From the NCBI GenBank assembly GCA_044507625.1, contig JBIQJE010000001.1:186001-250000 (forward strand): 64,000 nt of DNA, given 5' to 3'. Position numbers and translations under genes: made by a program. The first letter of the stretch is position 1. Every line of letters starts with the position of its first letter. The notes beneath the pieces were generated by a model, which was given only the letters and a program-made list of their open reading frames with translations, was not told the DNA's origin and ran no database searches. The stretch comes from Hyphomicrobium_A sp044507625 (GTDB taxonomy: Bacteria; Pseudomonadota; Alphaproteobacteria; Rhizobiales; Hyphomicrobiaceae). Below, piece by piece: positions 7,705 through 16,288 of this stretch.

Positions 7705-8724
7705 TTACCCCTTCGTCTCGGCCAACGCAGAAGCCAGCCGCTGCCATTCTGCCTCGCTCCCGGGCAGGCCGAAGCGCAGCCACTCGGCCTTCGCGGGAAA
7801 GCTGCGGACGAGGATACCCGCACGGCCTAGTTTATCCGCGACCTCTCGCGCGCGGGCATGCCTTGCGAGCCGGAACAGGTGCGTGCCACCGATGATCTCG
7901 AAACCGGTGTTTTGCAGCAGCGTATCGAGACGCGCGCAGTCGGACGCAAGGTCTGCGGAAGCCGCGCTCAACCAGGTGGAATCCCGCAGCGCCGCAGTGC
8001 CGATGGCGATGGCCGGCGCCGGCACGGCCCAGGGCCCAATCTCCGCGCGCAACCGCTGGCACAGCGCTTCGTCGGACGTGATGGCAAAGCCAAGCCGCAT
8101 CCCCGCAAGCCCGTAGGTCTTGCCGAACGAACGCAGCACGACCGCCGCCGCCCCCGGAAGCTGCGGGACGAGACTGGACCCCGCGCCCTCGAAATCCGCG
8201 AACGCTTCATCGACAACAAGCAGCCCGCCGCGCTGCGCCAGCTCACCGGCCAGCTCGCGTAACTGCTGCGCGGCGATGGTCCGGCCCGTCGGGTTGTTCG
8301 GATTGACGATTACGGCCACGCGGGCGCCGCCGATTTCGGTGAGACTACCCCGTTCCTCAACCCGGTGTCCGCAGCGTGCCCACGAAACGGCATGCTCGCC
8401 GTAGGTCGGGCCGAGGATGACAACGTCCGTTGCGCTGATGATCCGGGGAACGATCTGAATGAGCGCCTGACTGCCCGGCGCGCTGACCACTTGATCGGCG
8501 TTCGCCACGCCATAGCGCTGCGCCGCCGCATCCCGCAGCGCCCGCTCCGCCCCCGACTGCGGAAGCCGCTGCCAGAGGGATATGTCGAGCGGCGGAACCG
8601 GATAGGCATGGGGATTGATGCCGGTCGACAGGTCGATCCACGGCTCCGGAGCACCCGGAAAGCGCCGGCGCACCGCGTCGATGTCGCCCCCATGGGCCAC
8701 CGGTTCTATGCGGCTCGCTGTCAT
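7705..8724 (-). CDS. cobC: threonine-phosphate decarboxylase (CobC type)
   Basis: A PLP-dependent fold-type I enzyme that decarboxylates L-threonine O-3-phosphate to aminopropanol phosphate, the linker arm of cobalamin. Visible motifs are HGGDIDAVRRRFP at the N-terminus, STGINPHAYP, SAPGSQALIQ, NPNNPTGRTI, DEAFADF, and the PLP-lysine region LRSFGKTYGLAGMRLGF. The 339-residue length is normal. In alphaproteobacteria this protein is named CobC, and it corresponds to Salmonella CobD. It is divergent from cobD(cbiB), separated by 42 bases, so both probably share a promoter region. It is convergent with the small membrane gene at 7434-7697. Confidence 0.92.
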   Translation of the reverse strand: MTASRIEPVAHGGDIDAVRRRFPGAPEPWIDLSTGINPHAYPVPPLDISLWQRLPQSGAERALRDAAAQRYGVANADQVVSAPGSQALIQIVPRIISATDVVILGPTYGEHAVSWARCGHRVEERGSLTEIGGARVAVIVNPNNPTGRTIAAQQLRELAGELAQRGGLLVVDEAFADFEGAGSSLVPQLPGAAAVVLRSFGKTYGLAGMRLGFAITSDEALCQRLRAEIGPWAVPAPAIAIGTAALRDSTWLSAASADLASDCARLDTLLQNTGFEIIGGTHLFRLARHARAREVADKLGRAGILVRSFPAKAEWLRFGLPGSEAEWQRLASALAETKG

Positions 8725-8766
8725 GCTAGCACCTCAAGCCCACCGAAGCGCCTGGATCGCCGACGC

Positions 8767-9738
8767 ATGTTTCCCTTCACCACACTCGTAGCCATCGCGC
8801 TCGACGCGGCCTGCGGCTACCCGCAATGGCTATTTGCCCGCATCGGCCACCCGGTGAGCTGGATCGGCCGCCTGATAGCACGGTGCGAAGCCCGCTGGAA
8901 CGATCCGCGGCTTTCCTTCGCACGCCGGCGCCGCAACGGCGTGCTGGCCCTTGCCGTGATCCTCGCGGCGACGGCGACCGGCGCCGGCGCCATTGTCGCG
9001 CTGGCGAACGGCCTTCTCCCGGCGCCGTGGAGCGCCATCCTCGTAGGATTGGCCGCGAGCACGCTCATCGCCCAGCGCAGCCTTAACGACCACGTCGCAG
9101 CCGTCGCCCACGCGCTGGAGACCGATGGGATCGGCGCGGGGAGGACCACGGTTGCGCAGATCGTCGGACGGGAAACGGCCCAGCTCGACACCGCAGGCGT
9201 CAGCCGCGCCGCTCTCGAAAGCCTCGCTGAAAACTATTCCGACGGCGTCGTCGCGCCCATCTTCTGGCTACTCGTGGGCGGGCTGCCCGGCGCCGCGCTT
9301 TATAAGGCCATCAACACCGGCGACAGCATGATCGGCCATCGCAGCGAACGCTATAATGCTTACGGCTGGGCATCGGCGCGGCTCGATGATCTCGTCAACC
9401 TCCCCGCATCGCGACTTGCGGCCGTTTCCATCATCGCTGCGGCGGCGCTTCTGCCGAACTACGACGCGAAAGGCGCGATGCGCGCCGTCGTGAGGGATGC
9501 ACGGAGCCACCGCTCCCCGAACGCCGGCTGGCCGGAGGCAGCCATGGCGGGAGCACTCGGCTTGCGGCTTGCCGGTCCGCGCATCTACGGTGGCGAAACC
9601 GTCGACGACCACTGGATGGGCGATGGCCGACCCGACGCAACCGCCGACGACATCTACCGCGGCCTGCACCTTTTCCGGGTGGCGTGCATGCTGCAGGCGT
9701 TGGCGGTCGGCGCCCTCGCCTTCCTCGCAGTTCTATGA
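8767..9738 (+). CDS. cobD: adenosylcobinamide-phosphate synthase CobD/CbiB
   Basis: A polytopic inner-membrane protein that attaches the aminopropanol (phosphate) arm to cobyric acid. The reading frame extends far upstream, but homology starts at ATG 8767 (MFPFTTLVAIALDAACGYP). Diagnostic segments are HPVSWIGRLIAR, AESLAENYSDG-like LESLAENYSDGVVAP, KAINTGDSMIGHRSERYNA and the C-terminal DDIYRGLHLFR. The 323-residue length fits. It works directly downstream of the cobC product encoded on the opposite strand. Confidence 0.93.
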   Translation: MFPFTTLVAIALDAACGYPQWLFARIGHPVSWIGRLIARCEARWNDPRLSFARRRRNGVLALAVILAATATGAGAIVALANGLLPAPWSAILVGLAASTLIAQRSLNDHVAAVAHALETDGIGAGRTTVAQIVGRETAQLDTAGVSRAALESLAENYSDGVVAPIFWLLVGGLPGAALYKAINTGDSMIGHRSERYNAYGWASARLDDLVNLPASRLAAVSIIAAAALLPNYDAKGAMRAVVRDARSHRSPNAGWPEAAMAGALGLRLAGPRIYGGETVDDHWMGDGRPDATADDIYRGLHLFRVACMLQALAVGALAFLAVL

Positions 9739-9821
9739 TGCCGTGCCCCATCGCAGAGTGCGCGACGGCGCATGCGGATCAAACTACGCCTACTCAGCTC
9801 AGAACACGCCGCGGGTAAACG

Positions 9822-10514
9822 ATGGACGAACCTTTTTCGATAGCAATCGACCGGCCGTTGCTCACGGTTACCTTCCGCGAACCCCAGCGCGTGCTGAGCT
9901 GGTCCATGCTGCGGCCGGGCATACAGGCCGTGCGCAGGATCGCATGGCTGGAGGTCCGCAACGCCGACCTCCCCGCCAACGTCGATGCGTTCGATGTCAT
10001 CAGCGGACGCATCCGCGCCGCCGGCCTCGATGACGCAGTCGTCCTCGTCACCTCGCGCGACATCCGCCGCAATCATTTCTCGCATGTGCGCGTCGAGGAT
10101 ACGCGGGCAAGGTGCCTCACGACGGTCGGTTTATCCAACAGCGAGCGGGTCGGCGTGCGTCTTCACCGGCCTCCGCCACTGACCGGCACGATCAACACGC
10201 TCGTGCATGTCGAGCATCCCCTCACCGACGGGGCGCTTATCGAAGCCATGTCCATCGCCACGGAGGCCCGCACGGCGGCGGTGCTCGACGCAGACGTCCG
10301 CCGGGGCGGCCTCGCTGTCACGGGAACCGGAACCGACTGCATCGCCATCGCCGCTCCGGTGGATGGCGAGGTTACCCGCTATGCCGGAAAGCACACCGCC
10401 CTCGGTGAAGCGATCGGCGCGGCCGTCTACCGCGCCACCGCGGAAGGCATCGCCGACTGGAAGACGGACTACGCCGAAATCAGCGCACCGGCAGACGCGC
10501 CCGCCGCTCCCTGA
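9822..10514 (+). CDS. cbiZ: adenosylcobinamide amidohydrolase CbiZ
   Basis: CbiZ cleaves the aminopropanol arm from adenosylcobinamide (or pseudocobalamin) to adenosylcobyric acid, allowing salvage and remodelling of foreign corrinoids. The 230-residue protein shows the family segments TVGLSNSERVG, GTINTLVHVEHPLTDGA, TGTGTDCIAIAAP and GKHTALGEAIG. It lies 83 bases downstream of cobD on the same strand, so the cluster combines arm synthesis, arm attachment and arm removal. The start ATG 9822 is the first in frame. Confidence 0.88.
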   Translation: MDEPFSIAIDRPLLTVTFREPQRVLSWSMLRPGIQAVRRIAWLEVRNADLPANVDAFDVISGRIRAAGLDDAVVLVTSRDIRRNHFSHVRVEDTRARCLTTVGLSNSERVGVRLHRPPPLTGTINTLVHVEHPLTDGALIEAMSIATEARTAAVLDADVRRGGLAVTGTGTDCIAIAAPVDGEVTRYAGKHTALGEAIGAAVYRATAEGIADWKTDYAEISAPADAPAAP

Positions 10515-10553
10515 GAAATGTTGCCCCGGCCGCGCCCGGCCAATCCGCTCCGA

Positions 10554-11936
10554 TCAGAACTGGATCAGCGCGCCAGTGATGACGAGGTCGAGATTTTCCA
10601 GCGGCGCATTTGCGATCGGGCCTTCCACGGCGCCGCTGCCACCGATCTGGCGCAGCAGCAGGTCGCCCTGCACGTGCCGATAGGAGAGGTAGAGGATCAT
10701 CGCCGCGCTATCGATGCCCTGCGCGACGCCGAGCCCCCAGATGTCGACGCCCGTGTACCACTCCGCCCAGTTCCCAACGCCCGTCGGATTGAGTGCATCT
10801 CCTGCCGTCACGGTGCGCCGCGTTCCCCCGGCTCCATCATAGTCGAAGTATTCGCCATAGATCGTCGTCTTGCCGAGATCGAAGAACTTCTTCTCGATGC
10901 CTGCCTGTGCCGCCCAGAAGAACTGGGTGTCATCGACATCGGTGCCGGCGAAACGCTGCGTTTTATGAATGAAGTCGTCGACCTTCAGCCCCGTTCCGAA
11001 ATTGAGGAACAGGCCCGAGCGATGGTCGAGGATGCTGAACGATCCGCCCATCTGATAACAGTCGCTTGTCTCGCGATTGTCTGGGCCCTTCTCGGCTGCG
11101 GCACACAATGGAATTTGCGCGCCCGAAAGCAGGCCGAGAAAGCCGATGCCGGCCTCGAACTCGATATCGCCGATCTTCGCTTCGTAGCGGAGCGCGACGT
11201 CCCAAAATTCCTGCGTGCCGACCGAGGCGGAAAGCTGAAAGCCATAAAGCGTCGGCGAGATGTATTTCACCACATCGAAGCCGCGCTCGCCCTCGCCGGG
11301 TTGATCGCCGCTGTCGCCGAGTAGCCGCCGCCACGAGATGCCGCTGCCCGTTAAGCGCCCGTTGACGGCGGAGCGCAGCAGCATGCCGAGGCCCGTATCT
11401 TCGACATCCGAATATTTCGCGAAGGCCTGTGTCTGGGTGAGGTTGGCTTCGGTGATCTTATCCGTCGCCGCCGTGCTCAAACCCACCAGTAAGGTGCCGA
11501 GCCGCTTCTCCTTTACGTACCAGGAGATGTCGCGCAGATCGAAACCGATGTCGTCGGGATTATCGTTACCCTTGGAATTGTACTGATTGACGCGTTTGGA
11601 GTTGGCAGAGCGGATGCCGATCTCCAGCTTGAAGCCCGCCTCCCAGTCGTCGTCGATCTTGGCCTTGCCCTTGAAGCCGAAGCGTGTGCGCTGGTTGTCG
11701 TTCGTGACTTCGTATACGTCGCCCTCCTTACCATCATACCAGCCCAGCAAGGCCTGGTTGACGAGACCGTAGGCCTCGAGGCGTACAGCACGATTTCCGC
11801 GACGGGCCACCAGGCTGTCGAGTTCGGCCACCCGCGCATCGAGATCGGCGCAGCAGGGCGAGCCGACACCCTCGGCCGCGGCAGACGGAACCATAGACAG
11901 GAAGGCAGCTACCCGCAGCGCCCAGCGTGCGCTCAA
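10554..11936 (-). CDS. outer-membrane porin-like beta-barrel protein
   Basis: A probable trimeric-type porin. After a signal peptide (SARWALRVAAFLSMVPSAAA) comes a short heptad-rich segment with ADLDARVAELDSLVARR, then VRLEAYGLVNQALLGWYDG and a long series of alternating beta-strands ending in DLVITGALIQF with a C-terminal Phe, as outer-membrane barrels require. No ATG precedes the signal peptide closely; TTG at 11936 is the best start, with CTG 11951 (after GGAGGG) as an alternative. This gives about 460 residues. Similar porins are common in Hyphomicrobium and relatives. It is convergent with cbiZ, so corrinoid uptake is possible but not shown. Confidence 0.75.
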   Translation of the reverse strand: MSARWALRVAAFLSMVPSAAAEGVGSPCCADLDARVAELDSLVARRGNRAVRLEAYGLVNQALLGWYDGKEGDVYEVTNDNQRTRFGFKGKAKIDDDWEAGFKLEIGIRSANSKRVNQYNSKGNDNPDDIGFDLRDISWYVKEKRLGTLLVGLSTAATDKITEANLTQTQAFAKYSDVEDTGLGMLLRSAVNGRLTGSGISWRRLLGDSGDQPGEGERGFDVVKYISPTLYGFQLSASVGTQEFWDVALRYEAKIGDIEFEAGIGFLGLLSGAQIPLCAAAEKGPDNRETSDCYQMGGSFSILDHRSGLFLNFGTGLKVDDFIHKTQRFAGTDVDDTQFFWAAQAGIEKKFFDLGKTTIYGEYFDYDGAGGTRRTVTAGDALNPTGVGNWAEWYTGVDIWGLGVAQGIDSAAMILYLSYRHVQGDLLLRQIGGSGAVEGPIANAPLENLDLVITGALIQF

Positions 11937-12156
11937 GAACGTCCGTGCCAGGATACCCTCCGCATGGTGCCACCATCCAATATATTGAACGCATTGGATT
12001 AGCCGATTCGCGGAACGGCGCCGGGATTCTGAACGCCGGTAACTCACTGGTCCCCAATCCGATCGCGGCGATATGCTGTTCATGCAGGCGTGGCGCAGAT
12101 TCGCACGAGCGAATCGCGTGCGCCTGATGTGGGCAAGAGCGCGAAGAGGGTGCAGC

Positions 12157-13263
12157 CTAGCCGGCGCGGGACAGCAGCAGATCGCGACTCGCTTCGCCCA
12201 GCGTGCGGCAGCCGGTGAGCGCCATGGCGAGTTCCAGCTCGTCGCGCAGAATGCGCAGCACATGGGCGACGCCGCGCGCACCGGCAACCGAAAGCCCGAA
12301 CACGACCGGCCTGCCGACCATCACGGCGGATGCTCCGCAGGCAATGCACTTCAGCACGTCGGTTCCACGCCGGATCCCCCCATCCACGAGCACCGGCACG
12401 CGCCCCGCCACACGATCGACGATGCCGGGAAGCACCGCGAACGTTGCCGGCAGCGTATCGAGAACGCGCCCGCCATGGTTCGAAACGACGATTCCCGCTG
12501 CGCCGTGCTCGAGGGCGATCTCGGCGTCATCGGCGTTCAATATGCCTTTGAGCACGACCGGTAGCGAGGTGTTCTCCGCCAGCCACGCGACATCCTTCCA
12601 CTGTGGCGCGATGGCGAGGAAATATTCGAACACGGGGCTCTCGATATGCCCTGCCGGGATCGTCTGCGCATAGCCGGCGAGGTTCACCGCGCTGACACCA
12701 GCGGGCAGGCGAAAGCCCGCGCGCTGCTCGCGGTTGCGCGCCCCGCTCACCGGCGCATCGACCGTAACGACAAGCGCCTCGTAACCGGCCGCCTCGGCGC
12801 GCCGGACGAGATCGAGCGTCACAGTCCGGTCCGGTTGCAGATAGAGCTGAAACCAGCGCCGCGGCCCGGAAACCGCTGCGATATCCTCGAGCGTTGTGCT
12901 CGCGAGCGTGCTGACGACGTTCCCCGCATCGAGAGCCGCCGCTGCCATTGCCGTCGCGCGCTCGCCGTCCAGATGGGCGAGGCGCTGGTGGGCCATGGGC
13001 GCAATCAGAATAGGATGCGCGAACGTTTGTCCGAATAGCTCGACACGTGTATGGCCGCCCTCGCCCCCGCGCAGAACCCGCGGGTTCAGCGCCGCGCGAT
13101 CGAACGCCTCCCTGTTCCAGCGCAGCGTGATCTCGTCCGCGGCACCACCCGCAAAATAGGCCCAAGCGTTCGCGTCGAGTGCCTGTTCCGCATGGCGCTC
13201 ATAATCGGCCAGCGAAACGACACCGGCGGGAATTTCGGCGAGCGTTGGCAGCGGTTCGGTCAC
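12157..13263 (-). CDS. FMN-dependent alpha-hydroxy-acid oxidase/dehydrogenase
   Basis: A 368-residue TIM-barrel flavoprotein of the lactate/glycolate oxidase family, which oxidises L-2-hydroxy acids to 2-keto acids. Family motifs are WAYFAGGAADEITLRWN, LIAPMAHQRLAHLDGE, RWFQLYLQPDR, VLKGILNADDAEIALEHGA, the active-site SNHGGRVLD, and VLVDGGIRRGTDVLK near the FMN phosphate. The start is GTG 13263 (VTEPLPTLAEIP) preceded by GAAAGA; upstream in-frame residues look non-coding. The substrate (glycolate, lactate or another acid) cannot be told from sequence. It stands alone, divergent from the Crp-type regulator gene. Confidence 0.88.
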   Translation of the reverse strand: MTEPLPTLAEIPAGVVSLADYERHAEQALDANAWAYFAGGAADEITLRWNREAFDRAALNPRVLRGGEGGHTRVELFGQTFAHPILIAPMAHQRLAHLDGERATAMAAAALDAGNVVSTLASTTLEDIAAVSGPRRWFQLYLQPDRTVTLDLVRRAEAAGYEALVVTVDAPVSGARNREQRAGFRLPAGVSAVNLAGYAQTIPAGHIESPVFEYFLAIAPQWKDVAWLAENTSLPVVLKGILNADDAEIALEHGAAGIVVSNHGGRVLDTLPATFAVLPGIVDRVAGRVPVLVDGGIRRGTDVLKCIACGASAVMVGRPVVFGLSVAGARGVAHVLRILRDELELAMALTGCRTLGEASRDLLLSRAG

Positions 13264-13461
13264 GGGGAGGTCTTTCGAATTGCGTCGAGACCCTATAGGC
13301 ACCGGCGGCCGGCCGATACCAGCAAAATGCGCCCGCCATTGCGCACATGGTTGACGCCGGCCGCATGCGAAGGAATCTAACGGCGCGCATGCGCCCCATG
13401 CTGACATCGCACGCCGCGCGCCCTATGGTCCGCAGGATCTCAACCGGGGTGCTGAACGGCG

Positions 13462-14127
13462 ATGCGAGCGGAAAACTGGATCTCCCATTTCCCGGGCCTC
13501 GGCAAGCTCCCCGACGAAATCGTAACCCCGCTCGTCGCGGCGAGCCGCGTCGCCCGCCTTCCCGCCGGCACGCGCATATTTGGCCCCGGCCAGGCGCCGG
13601 AAGCGTTTCTGCTGCTCATCAGCGGAACGGTGCGCGTTCAGCAGGTCTCGGAAACCGGGCGCGAGATCGTTCTCTACCGCGTCTCCGCCGGCGATAGCTG
13701 CGCCCTCACCACCGCGTGCCTCATGGGCTATGAGGACTATCAGGCCGAAGCCATCGCGGAGACGGACGTTGAGGCGGTCGCCATCCCGCGGGCAACCTTC
13801 GATGACCTGATCGCCCGCTCCGCCGACTTCCGTCGCTTCGTCTTCACCGCCTTCAGCCGCCGCGTCACCGATCTCTTCAAGGTCATCGAAGAAGTGGCAT
13901 TTTCACGCGTAGACGTGCGGCTGGCCCAGCGCCTGCTCGAGCGTGCCAATAGTGCCGGGCGCATCGACCTCACCCACCAGCAGCTTGCCGCCGAGCTCGG
14001 CACGGCCCGCGAGGTTGTGAGCCGCCAGCTCAACGAATTCCAGCGACGCGGATGGATCACCACCTCCCGCGGCGCCATCGACATCACGCGCCCCGCCGAG
14101 TTGCGCCAGCTCGCCGCCGCGCCCTGA
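13462..14127 (+). CDS. Crp-type regulator with CX5C, probable sulfur-module activator
   Basis: A 221-residue Crp/Fnr-family protein. The N-terminal beta roll contains GDSCALTTACLMG, whose Cys80 and Cys86 are the only cysteines in the protein. The C-terminal winged helix has the recognition stretch AREVVSRQLNEF. It keeps the R-E-x-x-x-R pattern by which E. coli CRP reads GTGA, unlike the FixK protein at 3775-4458. A perfect GTGAC/GTCAC palindrome lies just after its stop codon, in front of a sulfide-oxidation operon. From that context I infer an activator that senses sulfane sulfur through the cysteine pair. This is an inference and no direct evidence is available here. Confidence 0.8.
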   Translation: MRAENWISHFPGLGKLPDEIVTPLVAASRVARLPAGTRIFGPGQAPEAFLLLISGTVRVQQVSETGREIVLYRVSAGDSCALTTACLMGYEDYQAEAIAETDVEAVAIPRATFDDLIARSADFRRFVFTAFSRRVTDLFKVIEEVAFSRVDVRLAQRLLERANSAGRIDLTHQQLAAELGTAREVVSRQLNEFQRRGWITTSRGAIDITRPAELRQLAAAP

Positions 14128-14138
14128 TCCGGGCTCCC

Positions 14139-14155
14139 ATGTGACTAGGTCACAT
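14139..14155. promoter_or_regulatory. 17-bp perfect palindrome, likely Crp-type operator
   Basis: ATGTGAC-TAG-GTCACAT is a perfect inverted repeat 12 bases after the regulator stop. Its centre (14147) is 41 bases before a start predicted at about 14188, with a -10-like TATTCC at 14176-14181. This is class II activator geometry for the DUF2892-YeeE-PDO-SQR-TauE operon. Confidence 0.7.
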
Positions 14156-14206
14156 ACCTCCGTGCGGCGAAGGGGTATTCCAGCTCCAGTTGCTGGAGGA
14201 GCCAAC

Positions 14207-14413
14207 ATGCTAAGGAACATCGGAAAATGCGATCGCGTCCTGCGGATCGCCGTCGGCGTGGCCCTGCTCGCACTTGTGTTCGTGGGACCGAAAACCCTGT
14301 GGGGCCTGGTCGGCCTCGTGCCCCTCATCTCAGGGCTTACCGGCATTTGCCCGCTCTACGCCGTAACGGGCATCAGCACCTGCGGTGCCGGCCGTTGCAA
14401 AGCCAAAAGCTAG
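14207..14413 (+). CDS. DUF2892 inner-membrane protein
   Basis: A 68-residue protein starting MLRNIGKCDRVLRIAVG, with two hydrophobic spans and the DUF2892 pattern GLVPLISGLTGICPLYAVTG. Three conserved cysteines (Cys8, plus those in GICPLY and STCGAG) are typical of members next to rhodanese and sulfur-transport genes. GGAGGA at 14195-14200 supports the ATG at 14207. It is the first gene of the sulfur operon. The biochemical role of DUF2892 is unknown; context implies membrane handling of sulfane sulfur. Confidence 0.85.
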   Translation: MLRNIGKCDRVLRIAVGVALLALVFVGPKTLWGLVGLVPLISGLTGICPLYAVTGISTCGAGRCKAKS

Positions 14414-14470
14414 AACATGCTTTAATGGCGGCGGATGGGGCAGCACACGCCGCCCTTATCGGAGGCTGAC

Positions 14471-14911
14471 ATGGTCGAATCCCTAAGCACTGAAAATATT
14501 CTCGCGGCTGCCACGGGTGGCGTTCTCATTGGCATCGCCGCCGTCCTGCTCATGGCAATGACGGGACGCATTGCAGGCGTCAGCGGCTTCGTCTCGCGCC
14601 TGCTGCCGCCATACACCGACGATGCAACGGCGAGCCGCATCGCGTTCGTCGCCGGACTCGTCGCGGCGCCCCTGCTTTACACCGCAACAACAGCAAATGC
14701 CGTCGCCATCACGGTGTCGAATAGCGCGCCGTTGCTGGTCGTTGGCGGCCTTCTCGTCGGCTTCGGCGCCGTGCGCGGCGGCGGCTGCACCAGCGGTCAC
14801 GGCGTATGCGGAACGGCGCGTCTGTCTCCCCGTTCGATCGTCGCCACCGCCGTATTCATGGTAACCGGCATCGTCACCGTATTCGTCATGCGGCATGTGA
14901 TCGGAGCCTGA
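14471..14911 (+). CDS. YeeE/YedE transporter, N-terminal half protein
   Basis: A 146-residue membrane protein of the YeeE/YedE (sulfur transport, thiosulfate-uptake) family, split here into two genes. It has about four spans and the conserved GGLLVGFGAVRGGGCTSGHGVCG motif region, in which cysteines line the substrate path. The start ATG 14471 (MVESLSTENILA) follows GGAGG at 14461. The partner half begins 1 base after its stop, so the two are translated together and probably form the complete channel. Confidence 0.9.
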   Translation: MVESLSTENILAAATGGVLIGIAAVLLMAMTGRIAGVSGFVSRLLPPYTDDATASRIAFVAGLVAAPLLYTATTANAVAITVSNSAPLLVVGGLLVGFGAVRGGGCTSGHGVCGTARLSPRSIVATAVFMVTGIVTVFVMRHVIGA

Positions 14912-14912
14912 T

Positions 14913-15353
14913 ATGCAGATCGTCAGCACGTTCATCGCCGGCATTCTGTTCGGCCTCGGCCTCGTCGTCTCTGGGCTGATCAATCCGGCAAAGGTCCTGA
15001 ACTTTCTCGATCTGGCGGGCACGTGGGACCCGAGCCTCGCCTTCACGATGGCCGCCGCCATTCTCACCACGGCTATCGGCTATCGCATCGTGTTCCAGCG
15101 CCGCGCACCGTTGCTCGGCGGCAGTTTCCAGCTTCCCGCCGCGACCGACCTCGATGTGCGGCTCGTCGGCGGCGCCGCGCTGTTCGGCATCGGCTGGGGG
15201 CTCATCGGCTTCTGCCCAGGCCCTGCGGTCGCGGCTCTATCGTCAGGCATGACATCAACAATGGTTTTTGTCGGCGCGATGCTTGCCGGGATGGCCCTCG
15301 CGCGCGCACTCGACAAGCCCTCTTTCCGTCTTTCCACCCAACCGAAGATCTAG
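14913..15353 (+). CDS. YeeE/YedE transporter, C-terminal half protein
   Basis: The second half of the split YeeE/YedE channel, 146 residues with about four spans. It contains GLGLVVSGLINPAKVLNFLDLAG, a signature of the second repeat, and GWGLIGFCPGPAVAALSSG with the conserved Cys. Known YeeE proteins import thiosulfate; halves paired with persulfide dioxygenase and SQR are thought to move reduced or sulfane sulfur across the inner membrane. It is separated from the MBL enzyme gene by only 11 bases. Confidence 0.9.
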   Translation: MQIVSTFIAGILFGLGLVVSGLINPAKVLNFLDLAGTWDPSLAFTMAAAILTTAIGYRIVFQRRAPLLGGSFQLPAATDLDVRLVGGAALFGIGWGLIGFCPGPAVAALSSGMTSTMVFVGAMLAGMALARALDKPSFRLSTQPKI

Positions 15354-15364
15354 TGGAGGCCCCT

Positions 15365-16255
15365 ATGACGATTCCGCACGCCGTCGACCTCAGCGTGAAG
15401 CCCGAAGTCACCGCGTTCTTCGACGAGCCGACGAACACCATCAGCTATGTCGTGAAGGATCCGAACTCCAACGCGTGCGCCATTATCGACAGCGTGATGG
15501 ACATCGACTACGCGGCCGGACGCATCGCATACGAGTCCGCCGATGCGATCATCGATTTCGTCCGCGAGAAGGGTCTCAAGGTCGAATGGCTGATCGAAAC
15601 GCACGCCCACGCCGACCATCTCTCCGCAGCGCCCTACATCCAGGGCAAGCTGGGCGGCAAGCTCGGCATCGGCGAGAACATCAAGGTCGTGCAGGAGGTG
15701 TTCGGCAAGATCTTCAACGAGGGCACGGAATTCCAGCGCGACGGCAGCCAGTTCGATCGCCTGTTCAGGGATGGCGACACCTATGAGATCGGCTCCATGA
15801 AGGCCTTCGCCATGCTGACGCCCGGCCACACGCCGGCGTGCATGACGCACGTTATCGGCAACGCGGCCTTCGTCGGCGATACGCTCTTCATGCCGGACGG
15901 CGGCACCGCGCGCGCCGACTTCCCCGGCGGCGATGCCCGTACGCTCTTCCGCTCGATCAAGCGCGTACTGGAGCTGCCCGGCGAGACGCGGCTCTTCATG
16001 TGTCACGACTATGCGCCCGGCGGGCGCGAGATCAAATGGGAGACGACCGTCGCCGAGGAGCGCGCCCAGAATATCCACGTCCGCGAGGGCGTCACCGAGG
16101 ACGAGTTCGTGGCCGTCCGCGAGGCCCGCGACAGGACCCTGGAGCTGCCGAAGCTCATCATCCCGTCCATCCAGGTCAATATGCGCGGCGGTAACCTTCC
16201 CGAGCCGGACGAAAGTGGGAAACGGCATCTCAAGGTGCCGATCAATGAGCTATAA
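15365..16255 (+). CDS. persulfide-dioxygenase-like MBL-fold enzyme
   Basis: A 296-residue cytosolic metallo-beta-lactamase-fold protein of the ETHE1/Blh type, which oxidises glutathione persulfide to sulfite with O2. Metal-site motifs are ETHAHADHLSAA, TPGHTPACMTHV, FVGDTLFMPDGGTARADFPGG and FMCHDYAPGGREI. The start ATG 15365 (MTIPHAVDLSVKPEV) follows GGAGG; the open frame upstream is not conserved-looking. In BigR-type operons this enzyme acts on persulfide made by SQR, which is the next gene here. The TauE exporter after that would remove the sulfite produced. Confidence 0.9.
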   Translation: MTIPHAVDLSVKPEVTAFFDEPTNTISYVVKDPNSNACAIIDSVMDIDYAAGRIAYESADAIIDFVREKGLKVEWLIETHAHADHLSAAPYIQGKLGGKLGIGENIKVVQEVFGKIFNEGTEFQRDGSQFDRLFRDGDTYEIGSMKAFAMLTPGHTPACMTHVIGNAAFVGDTLFMPDGGTARADFPGGDARTLFRSIKRVLELPGETRLFMCHDYAPGGREIKWETTVAEERAQNIHVREGVTEDEFVAVREARDRTLELPKLIIPSIQVNMRGGNLPEPDESGKRHLKVPINEL

Positions 16256-16288
16256 CCCCCCTTCAGATTGTTGAAGGAGCGAGGGACT

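Noticed and set aside
7705..10514. Cobalamin riboswitch near cobC/cobD/cbiZ
   Set aside because: The cobC-cobD gap is only 42 bases and no B12-box-like sequence or long leader was found.
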